NCBI GenBank assembly: GCA_903839535.1
Contig: CAIMCT010000428.1
Coordinates: 1-57,509, forward strand
Length of the DNA: 57,509 nucleotides
Source: an uncultured Desulfobacteraceae bacterium
Lineage (GTDB): Bacteria; Desulfobacterota; Desulfobacteria; Desulfobacterales; Desulfatirhabdiaceae
Direction: 5' to 3'
The position numbers and the translations under genes are program-made. Below are positions 1-8,250 of the stretch, piece after piece (position 1 is the first letter of the stretch; each line of letters begins with the position of its first letter). The notes below the pieces were generated by a model. The model saw nothing but the letters and a program-made list of their open reading frames with translations. It was not told where the DNA came from and searched no databases.

Positions 1-309
1 GGGGATTTTTCAGGTGGATAGCCTCCTAAATCCCCCCTAACCCCCCTTTTTCAAAGGGGGGAATCCTTTCGATTTTAGTATTTTAGATTAGCGGGCACAA
101 GAGCGTTCGATGAAAATTAAGAATGATACAAAAAAATCACAGCACATCGGGAGGCGATTTACTCTTGTAATTCAAGGCAAATATATTGACACACGCCGGT
201 CCTTATGATAGCGACTCTTCCTGTTGGATCATCCGTAATGATGCTCTCGGAGAGCTGTTGTCCATTAGGGTTATTTTGGGTTTTTTCTGATTCAAACAAA
301 GGAGCTACC
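1..309. other. Intergenic region upstream of the repeat protein
   Basis: I see no gene here. It holds a C-tract/G-tract palindrome at about 28-61 (CCCCCC...AAAGGGGGG) that recurs at 10097-10122, and a short piece at 92-109 (GGGCACAAGAGCG) related to the CTCTTGTGTCGGCTAC repeat found elsewhere in the window. A frame is open from 205, but the Shine-Dalgarno (AAAGGAG at 298-304) sits before the ATG at 310, so the upstream part is taken as untranslated. Confidence 0.6.
28..61. repeat. Palindromic C-tract/G-tract intergenic repeat
   Basis: A run of C residues (tcccccctaaccccccttt) is followed by caaagggggg and can fold back on itself. A related element, cccccctttgaaagggggg, lies at 10097-10122 just upstream of the leuC-like gene. 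It belongs to the small dispersed palindromes of this genome; no function can be read from it. Confidence 0.6.
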
Positions 310-1035
310 ATGTCACACTCGGTACCCACGCCATTTTTATCCGGCGAGAATCTTCTCACGGACGACAATGATGTCATCCTTCTAACAGATGAAATACTCC
401 CATCAGATGATGATGGTGGTGATATCATTGAACTCTGTGATCTGGATGATCGTTCTGGTATCCAGGAATTTATGAAGTTTCCTGATTCAGCAAATGATAA
501 AACTGATTTTATTGATCTTTGCGATGTTCTCGAAGAGCCAGATTACAAACCAGATTACAAACCAGATTACAAACCAGATTACAAACCAGATTACAAACCA
601 GATTACAAACCAGATCACAAACCAGAACACAAGACAGACCACCTGCCGGAACTCTCCGAAACGGGAGCAGCAAAACTATCTGGCGGATACATATCCCCCG
701 ATACTGAATACCGGTTGGATGACCTTCAGCATTTAATTGATGAAGTAGTTCAAGATTCCCACGCGCCACATCGGGATTTCCCCGGAATTTATTCAGAGTT
801 CAACAAACCAACCGAAAAAGATGCCGCTATTTATGAAAAAATGGTGGCGTTTCAGCCCATGTACCAGATAGAAGCCGTTATGGAGAGGGTAATTCGAAAT
901 CTTTTTGCAGAAAGGATTGGACTTATTTTGGATGAAGTCGTAACAGCGACGGTTACACGAGAGATTGAAAATCTAAAAAAAATCCTTTTGGATTATCTGG
1001 CATCGGGTCGGTCTGCCGATAAAATCAAGTATTAG
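310..1035 (+). CDS. Acidic hypothetical protein with PDYK tandem repeats
   Basis: The product is about 241 residues and I do not recognise a family. The ATG at 310 is chosen because AAAGGAG precedes it at normal spacing. The N-terminal third is rich in Asp/Glu/Ser/Leu, with ILLTDEILPSDDDGG-type segments. The middle (about residues 78-113) is a run of the tetrapeptide PDYK (later PDHK, PEHK). The last ~60 residues, ending LLDYLASGRSADKIKY, look like a long amphipathic helix. This layout (acidic linker, low-complexity spacer, C-terminal helix) suggests a scaffold or polar adaptor protein, but that is inference. It is transcribed towards valS and separated from it by a terminator. Confidence 0.7.
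   Translation: MSHSVPTPFLSGENLLTDDNDVILLTDEILPSDDDGGDIIELCDLDDRSGIQEFMKFPDSANDKTDFIDLCDVLEEPDYKPDYKPDYKPDYKPDYKPDYKPDHKPEHKTDHLPELSETGAAKLSGGYISPDTEYRLDDLQHLIDEVVQDSHAPHRDFPGIYSEFNKPTEKDAAIYEKMVAFQPMYQIEAVMERVIRNLFAERIGLILDEVVTATVTREIENLKKILLDYLASGRSADKIKY
541..648 (+). repeat. 12-bp in-frame tandem repeat (PDYK)
   Basis: Six perfect copies of GATTACAAACCA are followed by two diverged copies (gatcacaaacca, gaacacaagaca). The unit is a multiple of three, so copy-number change by slippage would lengthen or shorten the protein without a frameshift. Confidence 0.95.
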
Positions 1036-1062
1036 TTTGGCATTTTTTACTGTTGTTCTTAC

Positions 1063-1100
1063 GGGATTGGGGAGCAAACGTGAATCCCCTTTTCTTTTTT
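1063..1100 (+). terminator. Rho-independent terminator after the repeat protein
   Basis: GGGATT and AATCCC pair around a loop of about 14 nt and are followed by CTTTTCTTTTTT. It lies between the repeat protein and valS and suggests that valS starts a new transcription unit. Confidence 0.6.
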
Positions 1101-1184
1101 ATGGCAAAGTCTCAGTGTTGTAAACATCGCACGATGATTGTTTATGAAAATCCCGTAATACTCATTTTTTCTTAGGAGTAAGTA

Positions 1185-3845
1185 ATGCTTATGGATCAGC
1201 CTGATAAAGGATACGAACCTCAGAATGTTGAAAAACGCTGGTATGCTTTCTGGGAAGAACATCAACTGTTTGCTGCAAATGAAAGCGATTCCCGTCCCGG
1301 TTATTCGATTGTTATTCCCCCTCCCAATGTCACCGGTGTTCTTCACATGGGACATGCGCTGAATGTAACGCTTCAGGATATCCTCTGTCGGTATCACCGA
1401 TTGAAAGGCCACAATGTTCTCTGGATGCCCGGCACTGATCATGCTGGGATCGCTACTCAAAATGTGGTGGAAAAAAAACTTGCAAGCGAAGGTCGAAGCC
1501 GGCAGCAACTTGGTCGGGAGAATTTTATTGATGCGGTGTGGGCATGGCGTAAAGAGTCCGGAAGCGCCATCATCCATCAACTCAAGCGACTAGGCGCATC
1601 CTGCGACTGGGCGCGGGAACGTTTTACGATGGATGAAGGACTGTCTCTATCTGTCAGAAAGGTTTTTGTTGAGCTTTATCACCAAGGGCTGATTTATCAG
1701 GGTGACTACATCATCAACTGGTGCCATCGCTGCCACACAGCGCTGTCTGACCTTGAAGTCGAGCATGAGGAGATTTCCGGAAATCTTTATCAGATACGTT
1801 ATCCCTTTCCCGATAATTCCGGTGGCATTGTGATCGCCACCACCCGGCCGGAAACCCTTTTCGGAGACACTGCTGTAGCCGTTCATCCAGAAGATGAAAG
1901 ATATCAGAATCTGCCTTCCGACACTGTCCTTCTGCCGCTTACGGATCGCCGTATCCCAATTATTCGGGATGCATTCGTGGGAATGTCCTTTGGAACCGGC
2001 GCATTAAAAGTGACACCAGCTCATGATCCGAATGACTTTGAAATCGGAAACCGGCACAACCTTCCCAGCCTCAAAGTAATTGACGATCATGGCCTCATGA
2101 CGGATGGCGCTGGTATATTCGAAGGAATGGACCGTTTCAAATGCCGGGAGGCCGTTGTTCAGAAGCTTCAGGAGCAGGGACTCCTGGTTGGAATTGAACC
2201 CTATCCCCACAATGTCGGCCACTGCTATCGATGCAAAACCGTTGTCGAACCCAATTTATCCAGACAGTGGTTTGTTAAAGCAAAACCGCTGGCTGAAAAA
2301 GCCATCGCGGCGGTTCAAAATGGCCAAACCCGTATCATACCTGAGGTTTGGGCTGCAAATTATTACGAATGGCTGAACAATGTCCGGGATTGGTGCATTT
2401 CCAGGCAGATATGGTGGGGACATCAGATTCCGGCGTGGACCTGTGAGGCCTGCGGAAAGATGACCGTATCCCTGATGCCGCCAGATACCTGCGCTTCATG
2501 CGGTCATTCGGTGTTGATTCAGGAAACCGACGTTCTGGATACCTGGTTCAGCTCTGCACTGTGGCCGTTTTCCACAATGGGCTGGCCGGAAAACAGTCCG
2601 TTGTTGAAAACTTTTTATCCCACTTCTGTTCTGGTAACCGGCTTTGATATTCTTTTTTTCTGGGTTGCCCGAATGATGATGATGGGTATCCATTTCATGG
2701 GTGATGTTCCCTTTAAGGATGTATATGTTCACGCCCTGGTTCGGGATGAAGCCGGCAAGAAAATGAGCAAGTCCAAAGGCAACGTGATTGATCCGCTAAC
2801 CATAATGGATCAGTATGGCACAGATGCCTTTCGTTTTACCCTTGCGGCGTTCGCCGCCCAGGGCAGGGATGTCAAGATGTCTGAAAAGCGGGTTGAGGGA
2901 TACCGGCACTTCATAAACAAGCTCTGGAATGCGTCCCGCTTTGCCTTGATGCACGTCAATCTGGATTCAACAACCATTCCAACTGGAGCATTGTCTCTTC
3001 CCAATCAATGGATTTTATCCCGGTCCGAAAGCGTGATCCAATCTGCTATAGAGGCGCTTGAGGCCTATCATTTCAATGATGCGGCGGGTCTGCTCTACCA
3101 GTTTGTCTGGCATGAACTCTGCGACTGGTATCTTGAGGCCGTCAAGCCAGCCTTGTACGGGAAAGAAGGAGATGCAATCCTGGAACAGACGCGGGCGGTG
3201 CTGTGGCGGGTTCTCAAAAACACACTGATCAGTCTTCATCCGTTCATCCCTTTTGTGACGGAAGAAATCTGGCATAAGCTGCCCGGAACCCAGGGCTCCA
3301 TTATGAATGCAAGGCTTCCACAGGACAGCGACCCCGGCTTTGGCCAGTTTGTGAATCCTGAATCCGAGCAGCAAATGGCCATCATTATCAACATAATTAC
3401 CGGTGTCAGAAATATCCGTGGTGAGATGAATCTTGCGCCGTCCTTAAAGCTTAATGCTCTGATTCAAACTGACCTTTCTGTAATCTCGGACACGATTCGC
3501 CAGCATGGAGATATCATCATTCACCTGGCAAGGCTGGAGAGACTCTCCGTTGACGTGCTGGGAGAAAGGCCGAAGTCGGCGGCAACCGCCATTGTCGAGG
3601 GCGCCATCATATATGTCCCCCTGGAAGGTATTCTTGATTTAACCAAAGAAATACAGCGTCTTGAAAAGGAAATTGAGAAGCTGAACGACGAGCTGAATGG
3701 CGTTTCCAAAAAATTGAATAACGATGATTTCCTAAGCAAGGCACCTGTAGATATCATTGAAAAGGTCAAGGGCAAACACGCTACACTGTCCGACAAACAG
3801 CAGCACCTGCAAAACAATCTGAATAAGATAAAGGCGCTCCTATGA
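1185..3845 (+). CDS. valS: Valyl-tRNA synthetase
   Basis: This class Ia aminoacyl-tRNA synthetase attaches valine to tRNA-Val in the cytoplasm. The 886 residues match the usual bacterial length. The HIGH signature appears as HMGHA at residues 54-58 and the KMSKS loop as GKKMSKSKGN near residue 525. The CP1 editing domain lies between them (TTRPETLFGDTAVAVHPED), and two CxxC zinc-type pairs are visible (CHRCH, CYRC). The C-terminus has the typical Val-RS coiled-coil arm (LTKEIQRLEKEIEKLNDEL). The start is supported by AGGAG six bases upstream. Its stop overlaps nadC by 4 bp, so the two are translationally coupled. Confidence 0.98.
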   Translation: MLMDQPDKGYEPQNVEKRWYAFWEEHQLFAANESDSRPGYSIVIPPPNVTGVLHMGHALNVTLQDILCRYHRLKGHNVLWMPGTDHAGIATQNVVEKKLASEGRSRQQLGRENFIDAVWAWRKESGSAIIHQLKRLGASCDWARERFTMDEGLSLSVRKVFVELYHQGLIYQGDYIINWCHRCHTALSDLEVEHEEISGNLYQIRYPFPDNSGGIVIATTRPETLFGDTAVAVHPEDERYQNLPSDTVLLPLTDRRIPIIRDAFVGMSFGTGALKVTPAHDPNDFEIGNRHNLPSLKVIDDHGLMTDGAGIFEGMDRFKCREAVVQKLQEQGLLVGIEPYPHNVGHCYRCKTVVEPNLSRQWFVKAKPLAEKAIAAVQNGQTRIIPEVWAANYYEWLNNVRDWCISRQIWWGHQIPAWTCEACGKMTVSLMPPDTCASCGHSVLIQETDVLDTWFSSALWPFSTMGWPENSPLLKTFYPTSVLVTGFDILFFWVARMMMMGIHFMGDVPFKDVYVHALVRDEAGKKMSKSKGNVIDPLTIMDQYGTDAFRFTLAAFAAQGRDVKMSEKRVEGYRHFINKLWNASRFALMHVNLDSTTIPTGALSLPNQWILSRSESVIQSAIEALEAYHFNDAAGLLYQFVWHELCDWYLEAVKPALYGKEGDAILEQTRAVLWRVLKNTLISLHPFIPFVTEEIWHKLPGTQGSIMNARLPQDSDPGFGQFVNPESEQQMAIIINIITGVRNIRGEMNLAPSLKLNALIQTDLSVISDTIRQHGDIIIHLARLERLSVDVLGERPKSAATAIVEGAIIYVPLEGILDLTKEIQRLEKEIEKLNDELNGVSKKLNNDDFLSKAPVDIIEKVKGKHATLSDKQQHLQNNLNKIKALL

Positions 3846-4669
3846 CACAGTTTCTTAACCAATTAATTGATATGGCGCTCGCCGAAGATATAGGCGCAGG
3901 CGATATCACCACCGATTATCTGGTTTCTTGCGACAGTCAGGGACAAGGAATAATTGTTGCTAAAGAAAATATAGTTCTTGCCGGATTGGATATTGCCAAA
4001 ATGGTTTTCCAGCGGCTCGATCCAAAGATTCACTTTCAATCAGCTTATGAAGACGGGGCAGAAATCGCCTGCGGGGAAACGGTGCTGTCTTTGGAAGGCA
4101 GGCTTAGAGCGCTTTTGACCGCAGAGCGGCCTGCTCTTAATTTTTTACAGCACCTGTCCGGCATCGCCACCCAAGTGCGGACTTATGTAAAAGCCCTCAA
4201 GAACAGCCGGGTCAAGCTTGTAGATACCCGAAAAACAACACCGGGATGGCGGGTTCTTGAAAAGTATGCAGTGCGTATGGGCGGAGCCCATAACCACAGG
4301 ATGGGACTTTTTGACGGCGTTCTGATAAAGGACAATCACATAGCCGCCTGCGGCGGGATTCAGCAAGCGGTCGCTGCAGTCAGAGAACATATTTCGCATC
4401 TTATCAAGATTGAAGTCGAGGTCTCGGACCTTGCTGGCATCCTTGATGCACTTAAATCCAAGGTGGATGTCATTATGCTCGACAATATGGATATCGCCCA
4501 TATTCGGGAGGCAGTTTCCGCTATCCGGAACCGAGCCATTGTGGAAGTCTCTGGCGGCATCACCCTTAAGCAATTAACCGCTCTGGCGCGAACCGGCGTT
4601 GATTTGATTTCGGTCGGAGCCATGACGCATTCGGCAAGGGCCGTGGATCTAAGTATGAGAATCCAATAA
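3842..4669 (+). CDS. nadC: Nicotinate-nucleotide pyrophosphorylase (carboxylating)
   Basis: Quinolinate phosphoribosyltransferase converts quinolinate and PRPP to nicotinate mononucleotide, CO2 and PPi in de novo NAD synthesis. The 275-residue length is normal. Diagnostic segments are LVDTRKTTPGWR, the MGGAHNHRMGLFDGVLIKDNH active-site region and the C-terminal VEVSGGI/DLISVGAMTHSA barrel strands. The ATG overlaps the valS stop (ATGA), an unusual but clear operon pairing. No nadA or nadB lies in the window. Confidence 0.97.
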   Translation: MTQFLNQLIDMALAEDIGAGDITTDYLVSCDSQGQGIIVAKENIVLAGLDIAKMVFQRLDPKIHFQSAYEDGAEIACGETVLSLEGRLRALLTAERPALNFLQHLSGIATQVRTYVKALKNSRVKLVDTRKTTPGWRVLEKYAVRMGGAHNHRMGLFDGVLIKDNHIAACGGIQQAVAAVREHISHLIKIEVEVSDLAGILDALKSKVDVIMLDNMDIAHIREAVSAIRNRAIVEVSGGITLKQLTALARTGVDLISVGAMTHSARAVDLSMRIQ

Positions 4670-4690
4670 CAGCAGGTAATTCACCAAATA

Positions 4691-4727
4691 TTGACCGTTG
4701 ACGGTCAACGGTCAACGGTCAACGTTG
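4691..4727. repeat. TTGACCGTTGACGGTCAACGG palindromic repeat
   Basis: A fold-back array of GTTGACC/GGTCAAC units sits between nadC and the rhomboid gene. Closely related elements occur at 16534-16563 and 45045-45073, always just outside a gene. A frame stays open through it, but the ATG at 4733 downstream is the better start. Confidence 0.8.
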
Positions 4728-4732
4728 TATAT

Positions 4733-5704
4733 ATGATCCCTATTCGCGACACTCTTTCTTCAAAGAATTACCCGGTGGTCAACACCGGCATAATCGGGCT
4801 GAATGTTCTGGTTTACCTGATCCAGATGGCCCAGGGAGGGCAGGAAGATCGATTTATATACATTTATGGTTTGGTGCCTGCCAGGTATTCCGTGCCCCAT
4901 ATCGCTTCCTACTTCAGCATCGAACAGCAGCTTTTTTCCCTGATCTCCTTCATGTTTCTGCATGGTGGTTTCTGGCATCTTCTGGGGAACATGTGGTCCC
5001 TGTATATTTTTGGCGACAATATCGAAGATCGCCTTGGATCCTTGCAGTACCTGCTGTTTTATCTGCTCTGCGGACTGACATCCGGCCTGTCCCATCTGCT
5101 GCTGAACCTCAATTCCAATGTTCCTACCATAGGAGCCAGCGGCGCGATCGCCGGGGTTATGGGTGCCTATTTTCTGCTCTTCCCAAAATCTCGAATTCTG
5201 ACATTGATTCCCATCTTGCTGATTCCGTTTTTTATAGAAATTCCGGCTTATTTTTATTTGGGGATATGGTTTCTTCTCCAGTTTCTGAGCGCTGCGGGCA
5301 GTTATGGCGGCGCTGGAGGCATCGCCTGGTGGGCGCATATAGGTGGCTTCGTTTCCGGAATGATCTTGTTAAAGTTCTTTCATATTCTTCCCGATTCCGG
5401 CTTCACAAAGCACCTGCGCAAAGTAACTGAAAAAAGAAAAACCTCCAGGCTTCAGGTTATTCGCACTTCAGGGGCTGGAAGCGAACCTCATCTCTACGGC
5501 GTGATTCAGGTCACTCCCTGGGAAGCTTTTTCGGGTGCAAACAAGATGGTTAACATTCCATGGGGATTTTATAACCGGACGATTCGCGTACAGGTACCGC
5601 CGAATATGAAACAGGGGTCAATCATCAGGCTCAAGGGAATGGGACGTCAGATGCCGGAAGGACTGCAAGGAGACCTCATGCTGAAAGTGACCATCCAGTC
5701 TTGA
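4733..5704 (+). CDS. Rhomboid-family intramembrane protease fused to a DnaJ C-terminal-like domain
   Basis: The first ~225 residues are a rhomboid: six or so hydrophobic segments, the N-terminal WHLLGNMWSLYIFGDNIEDR loop, the catalytic serine in GASGAIAGVMGAYF and the catalytic histidine in WAHIGGFVSG. It should cleave transmembrane substrates within the membrane. The last ~75 residues (YGVIQVTPWEAFSGA...VPPNMKQGSIIRLKGMG...GDLMLKVTI) read as a DnaJ/Hsp40 C-terminal substrate-binding domain on the cytoplasmic side. The start at 4733 is preferred over 4691 because the upstream codons lie in a repeat. It may be cotranscribed with nadC. It converges on the DUF2156 gene with only 4 bp between stops. 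Confidence 0.88.
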   Translation: MIPIRDTLSSKNYPVVNTGIIGLNVLVYLIQMAQGGQEDRFIYIYGLVPARYSVPHIASYFSIEQQLFSLISFMFLHGGFWHLLGNMWSLYIFGDNIEDRLGSLQYLLFYLLCGLTSGLSHLLLNLNSNVPTIGASGAIAGVMGAYFLLFPKSRILTLIPILLIPFFIEIPAYFYLGIWFLLQFLSAAGSYGGAGGIAWWAHIGGFVSGMILLKFFHILPDSGFTKHLRKVTEKRKTSRLQVIRTSGAGSEPHLYGVIQVTPWEAFSGANKMVNIPWGFYNRTIRVQVPPNMKQGSIIRLKGMGRQMPEGLQGDLMLKVTIQS

Positions 5705-5708
5705 TAGT

Positions 5709-6632
5709 TCAGCTTGGCGTTTTTTTAAGGACGAGTTCATAAGACTTTACCCGCATCACCGGATAATAGGACTGTTTGGCCTTGGCGAGTCCAGGAACAT
5801 TCATGTCGCTTTCCTTGTTGATAAAAACATACCCATTAAACAGAAGACGGGCGCATTGACTGTCAAAATACTGATAAAGACCTTTTATCCTTGAAAATGC
5901 CTTTTCAAAGTGCAAAACGCCCATAGCGGCTGTCAGATATGACCCGATGCCAAAGGCGCTGACCTTTCCATCTATACGCAATAACAGCCCCTGTGATGAA
6001 AAAACATCCAGATTCTGTAAGGTATTTAAGGCGGCCAGGCGTTCACAGGCCAAGTCTTCCTTCAGATTGGAGTCACATTTGCGCTCTTCGCACCACTCAT
6101 TCAGAAACTGGATACATTCCGGGGCTTGTTCCGGCGTTATTGGAGCCATACTAACCCGGCCCTTGTCAAGATACTCTTTGGTAAACTGGTTGATAAGATT
6201 ACGTTTTTTGGAATACTTGTTTCCTTTTAACTCCGCCAGATCCGATGTTCGATATACATAGTCGTCGTATTCCTCCTGTTCCCGAACCGTGAACAAGGCT
6301 TCCACACGCTTGATTTCATACTGCTGAAGATAAGTATCGGTAACAAACCAGTAGGATTTATAATCCAGTTTCCGGGCAAGCGCGTACAGGGCTTCGGGCG
6401 AATATTGTCTTTGAGGAGATATAGGCAGGATAAGGTGACGTTTTTCCTTCTGACGGTTAAATTCTGCGGATACAATCAGCGTATCGCCATCAATTGCTCC
6501 AAAAGGCTGATATTCATCATTGATCCAGGAAAGAAGCGATGGCAGGGAATAGACGCACAGGCGGTGCCGCTGGTGTTCAAAAAAAGGCTTCAGCAGAGGA
6601 TAATCCACTGGTGTTAGCGGTAATAATTTCAT
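5709..6632 (-). CDS. DUF2156 (phosphatidylglycerol lysyltransferase C-terminal-like, GNAT-fold) protein
   Basis: The 307-residue protein resembles the DUF2156 family, which has a duplicated acetyltransferase-like fold related to FemAB and to the soluble part of MprF. Visible features are the KGNKYSKKRNLINQFTKEY segment typical of this family, the FLNEWCEER helix and the closing FINKESDMNVPGLAKAKQSYYP motif. The substrate is unknown. It is the last gene of a minus-strand group with a GNAT protein (25 bp away) and a GGDEF response regulator. Confidence 0.85.
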   Translation of the reverse strand: MKLLPLTPVDYPLLKPFFEHQRHRLCVYSLPSLLSWINDEYQPFGAIDGDTLIVSAEFNRQKEKRHLILPISPQRQYSPEALYALARKLDYKSYWFVTDTYLQQYEIKRVEALFTVREQEEYDDYVYRTSDLAELKGNKYSKKRNLINQFTKEYLDKGRVSMAPITPEQAPECIQFLNEWCEERKCDSNLKEDLACERLAALNTLQNLDVFSSQGLLLRIDGKVSAFGIGSYLTAAMGVLHFEKAFSRIKGLYQYFDSQCARLLFNGYVFINKESDMNVPGLAKAKQSYYPVMRVKSYELVLKKTPS

Positions 6633-6657
6633 AAATCAGACTTTTTCCTTGATGGTT

Positions 6658-7125
6658 TCAATACCACAGGGTCCGCTTAAATATTTTTTTACTCAGCATG
6701 GGCATGGCGCCGGGTATTTCAGAAAAGCCCAGACCGCGATACAATGGCTGTGTGCCTTGTTTGGCGATAAGACCGATCCATGTCATTCCATCCTGCTCCA
6801 GACGATCCATGATGATTTTCATGATGCTGGAGGCGATTGCCAGCCTTCGCGCCTCTGGCCTGACCACTATGTCCTGAATATAGGCATCGCTTGCTCTGTC
6901 GCTTATGGCTCGCCCCATCCCCAGAATCACTCCTGTTTCCTGAACCGCCACCACAAAGCAGTGACTACCGGAAATGATTCGGGCAAGCTTCTCTATGGTG
7001 TCTCCGAACTCCGACCACCAGCCTGCAAGGCAGTAGAGATGACGGATCTGAAAGAGATAATCCTCTCGTTGACGATCAGAGAAGGTATTCCAGCACTCAT
7101 TTAAACATGTAAGGGTATAAATCAT
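6658..7125 (-). CDS. GNAT-family N-acetyltransferase
   Basis: This 155-residue single-domain protein has the GNAT core: a beta4 strand (AYIQDIVVRPEARRLAIASSIMKIIMDRL), in which the usual R/QxxGxG/A acetyl-CoA loop appears as RRLAIAS, and the C-terminal YRGLGFSEIP motif. The acyl acceptor cannot be predicted. The gene starts 6 bp after the GGDEF regulator stop, so translational coupling is likely. Confidence 0.85.
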   Translation of the reverse strand: MIYTLTCLNECWNTFSDRQREDYLFQIRHLYCLAGWWSEFGDTIEKLARIISGSHCFVVAVQETGVILGMGRAISDRASDAYIQDIVVRPEARRLAIASSIMKIIMDRLEQDGMTWIGLIAKQGTQPLYRGLGFSEIPGAMPMLSKKIFKRTLWY

Positions 7126-7131
7126 TGAAAA

Positions 7132-8046
7132 TCAACTTGCTGCAGTTGGTGGAAGGAAGGACACCTTGTTGCGACCACTTTCTTTTGCGGCATACATGGC
7201 CTTGTCGGACCTGTTGACAAACGTTGTCAGTTCTTCTCCCGGAGAGTATTCTGTGACACCAATGCTCAAGGTAACCTGAACGGATATGTCCGCATACGGA
7301 TAAAATGCTATACATTCAAGTGCATATTGTATCCTGTCAGCCACACTTATCGCCTCATCAACATCCGTATAGGGCAAAATGGCAGTGAACTCTTCTCCCC
7401 CATACCGGTAAGCAGTATCCATGGTTCGCAGGCAGGTTTTGATCATCTGACCAACGGTGCTTAAAACCTTGTCGCCTTCCAGATGGCCGTATGTATCATT
7501 GTAATTCTTGAAAAAATCGATATCAAGGAGCAATAGCGCCAAGGAATGACTATAGCGGTTGGCTCGTTCAATCTCCATTTTCAACTGAGCAAAAAAATGT
7601 CTTGAATTATAGAGCTGCGTCAGACTGTCGGTGATGGCCAGTTGCTGAAGATCCGCCATCATACGGTTGCGTTCCTGTCTGAGCTCCCGCTCCTTGAACA
7701 CTCTTTTTATCCGAAGCAGCAGCTCCTGAAATCTTATGGGTTTAAAGACAAAATCGCTTGCGCCCTTCCCAATAGCTTCTTCGTAGGAATACTGACCGCT
7801 ATAACCGGTCATGACAATAACATCAATATCATAATCTTTTTTTATGATATCCGTCAGCTCAAGCCCATCCATCCCAGGCATCATTATATCGGTTATAACT
7901 ACTTGAAATTCTGCTTTTTTAAGAATCTCAATGGCATCTTCCGCGCTGGAAGCCACCTGGCAGTCAAAGCCGGTCATTTTGACAAATTCCGACATGGAAT
8001 CGCGGACAGGCAAATCGTCTTCAACAATTAATATTCGTCGATTCAT
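7132..8046 (-). CDS. Response regulator with GGDEF diguanylate cyclase domain
   Basis: The N-terminal receiver domain (residues ~4-118) has the acidic pair EDD, the phospho-acceptor Asp near residue 53 in VVITDIMMPGMDG and the later conserved Lys (FKPI). A short coiled linker leads to a GGDEF domain with an intact active site (YRYGGEEF). An RxxD inhibitory site, RTMD, lies five residues before it, so product inhibition by c-di-GMP is expected. It should make c-di-GMP on phosphorylation (PleD/WspR logic). The ATG at 8046 is preferred; a TTG start three codons upstream is possible. No cognate kinase is adjacent. Confidence 0.93.
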   Translation of the reverse strand: MNRRILIVEDDLPVRDSMSEFVKMTGFDCQVASSAEDAIEILKKAEFQVVITDIMMPGMDGLELTDIIKKDYDIDVIVMTGYSGQYSYEEAIGKGASDFVFKPIRFQELLLRIKRVFKERELRQERNRMMADLQQLAITDSLTQLYNSRHFFAQLKMEIERANRYSHSLALLLLDIDFFKNYNDTYGHLEGDKVLSTVGQMIKTCLRTMDTAYRYGGEEFTAILPYTDVDEAISVADRIQYALECIAFYPYADISVQVTLSIGVTEYSPGEELTTFVNRSDKAMYAAKESGRNKVSFLPPTAAS

Positions 8047-8250
8047 GGTAGCCAAGGGTCCGAACGCATGATACGAATGGTTTCATCCAGAAAACGGGGC
8101 AGTTTCGATGTTATAATCATGGCCGTTGTTGACATCATTCAAGAGAATCTGTTAAAAAGAAACAATATTTTTATACTCTTATCTTAATTAACTTGAATGA
8201 ACACAGGTGTCAACTGACTTTTTTCTGAACAAAGTCAGGGAGAATACGAA

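Noticed and set aside
541-648. CRISPR-like array
   Set aside because: The units are 12 bp, directly adjacent, in frame and without spacers; this is a coding tandem repeat.
4691-4732. Upstream start of the rhomboid gene
   Set aside because: These codons lie within the GTTGACC palindromic repeat; the ATG at 4733 gives the expected N-terminus.
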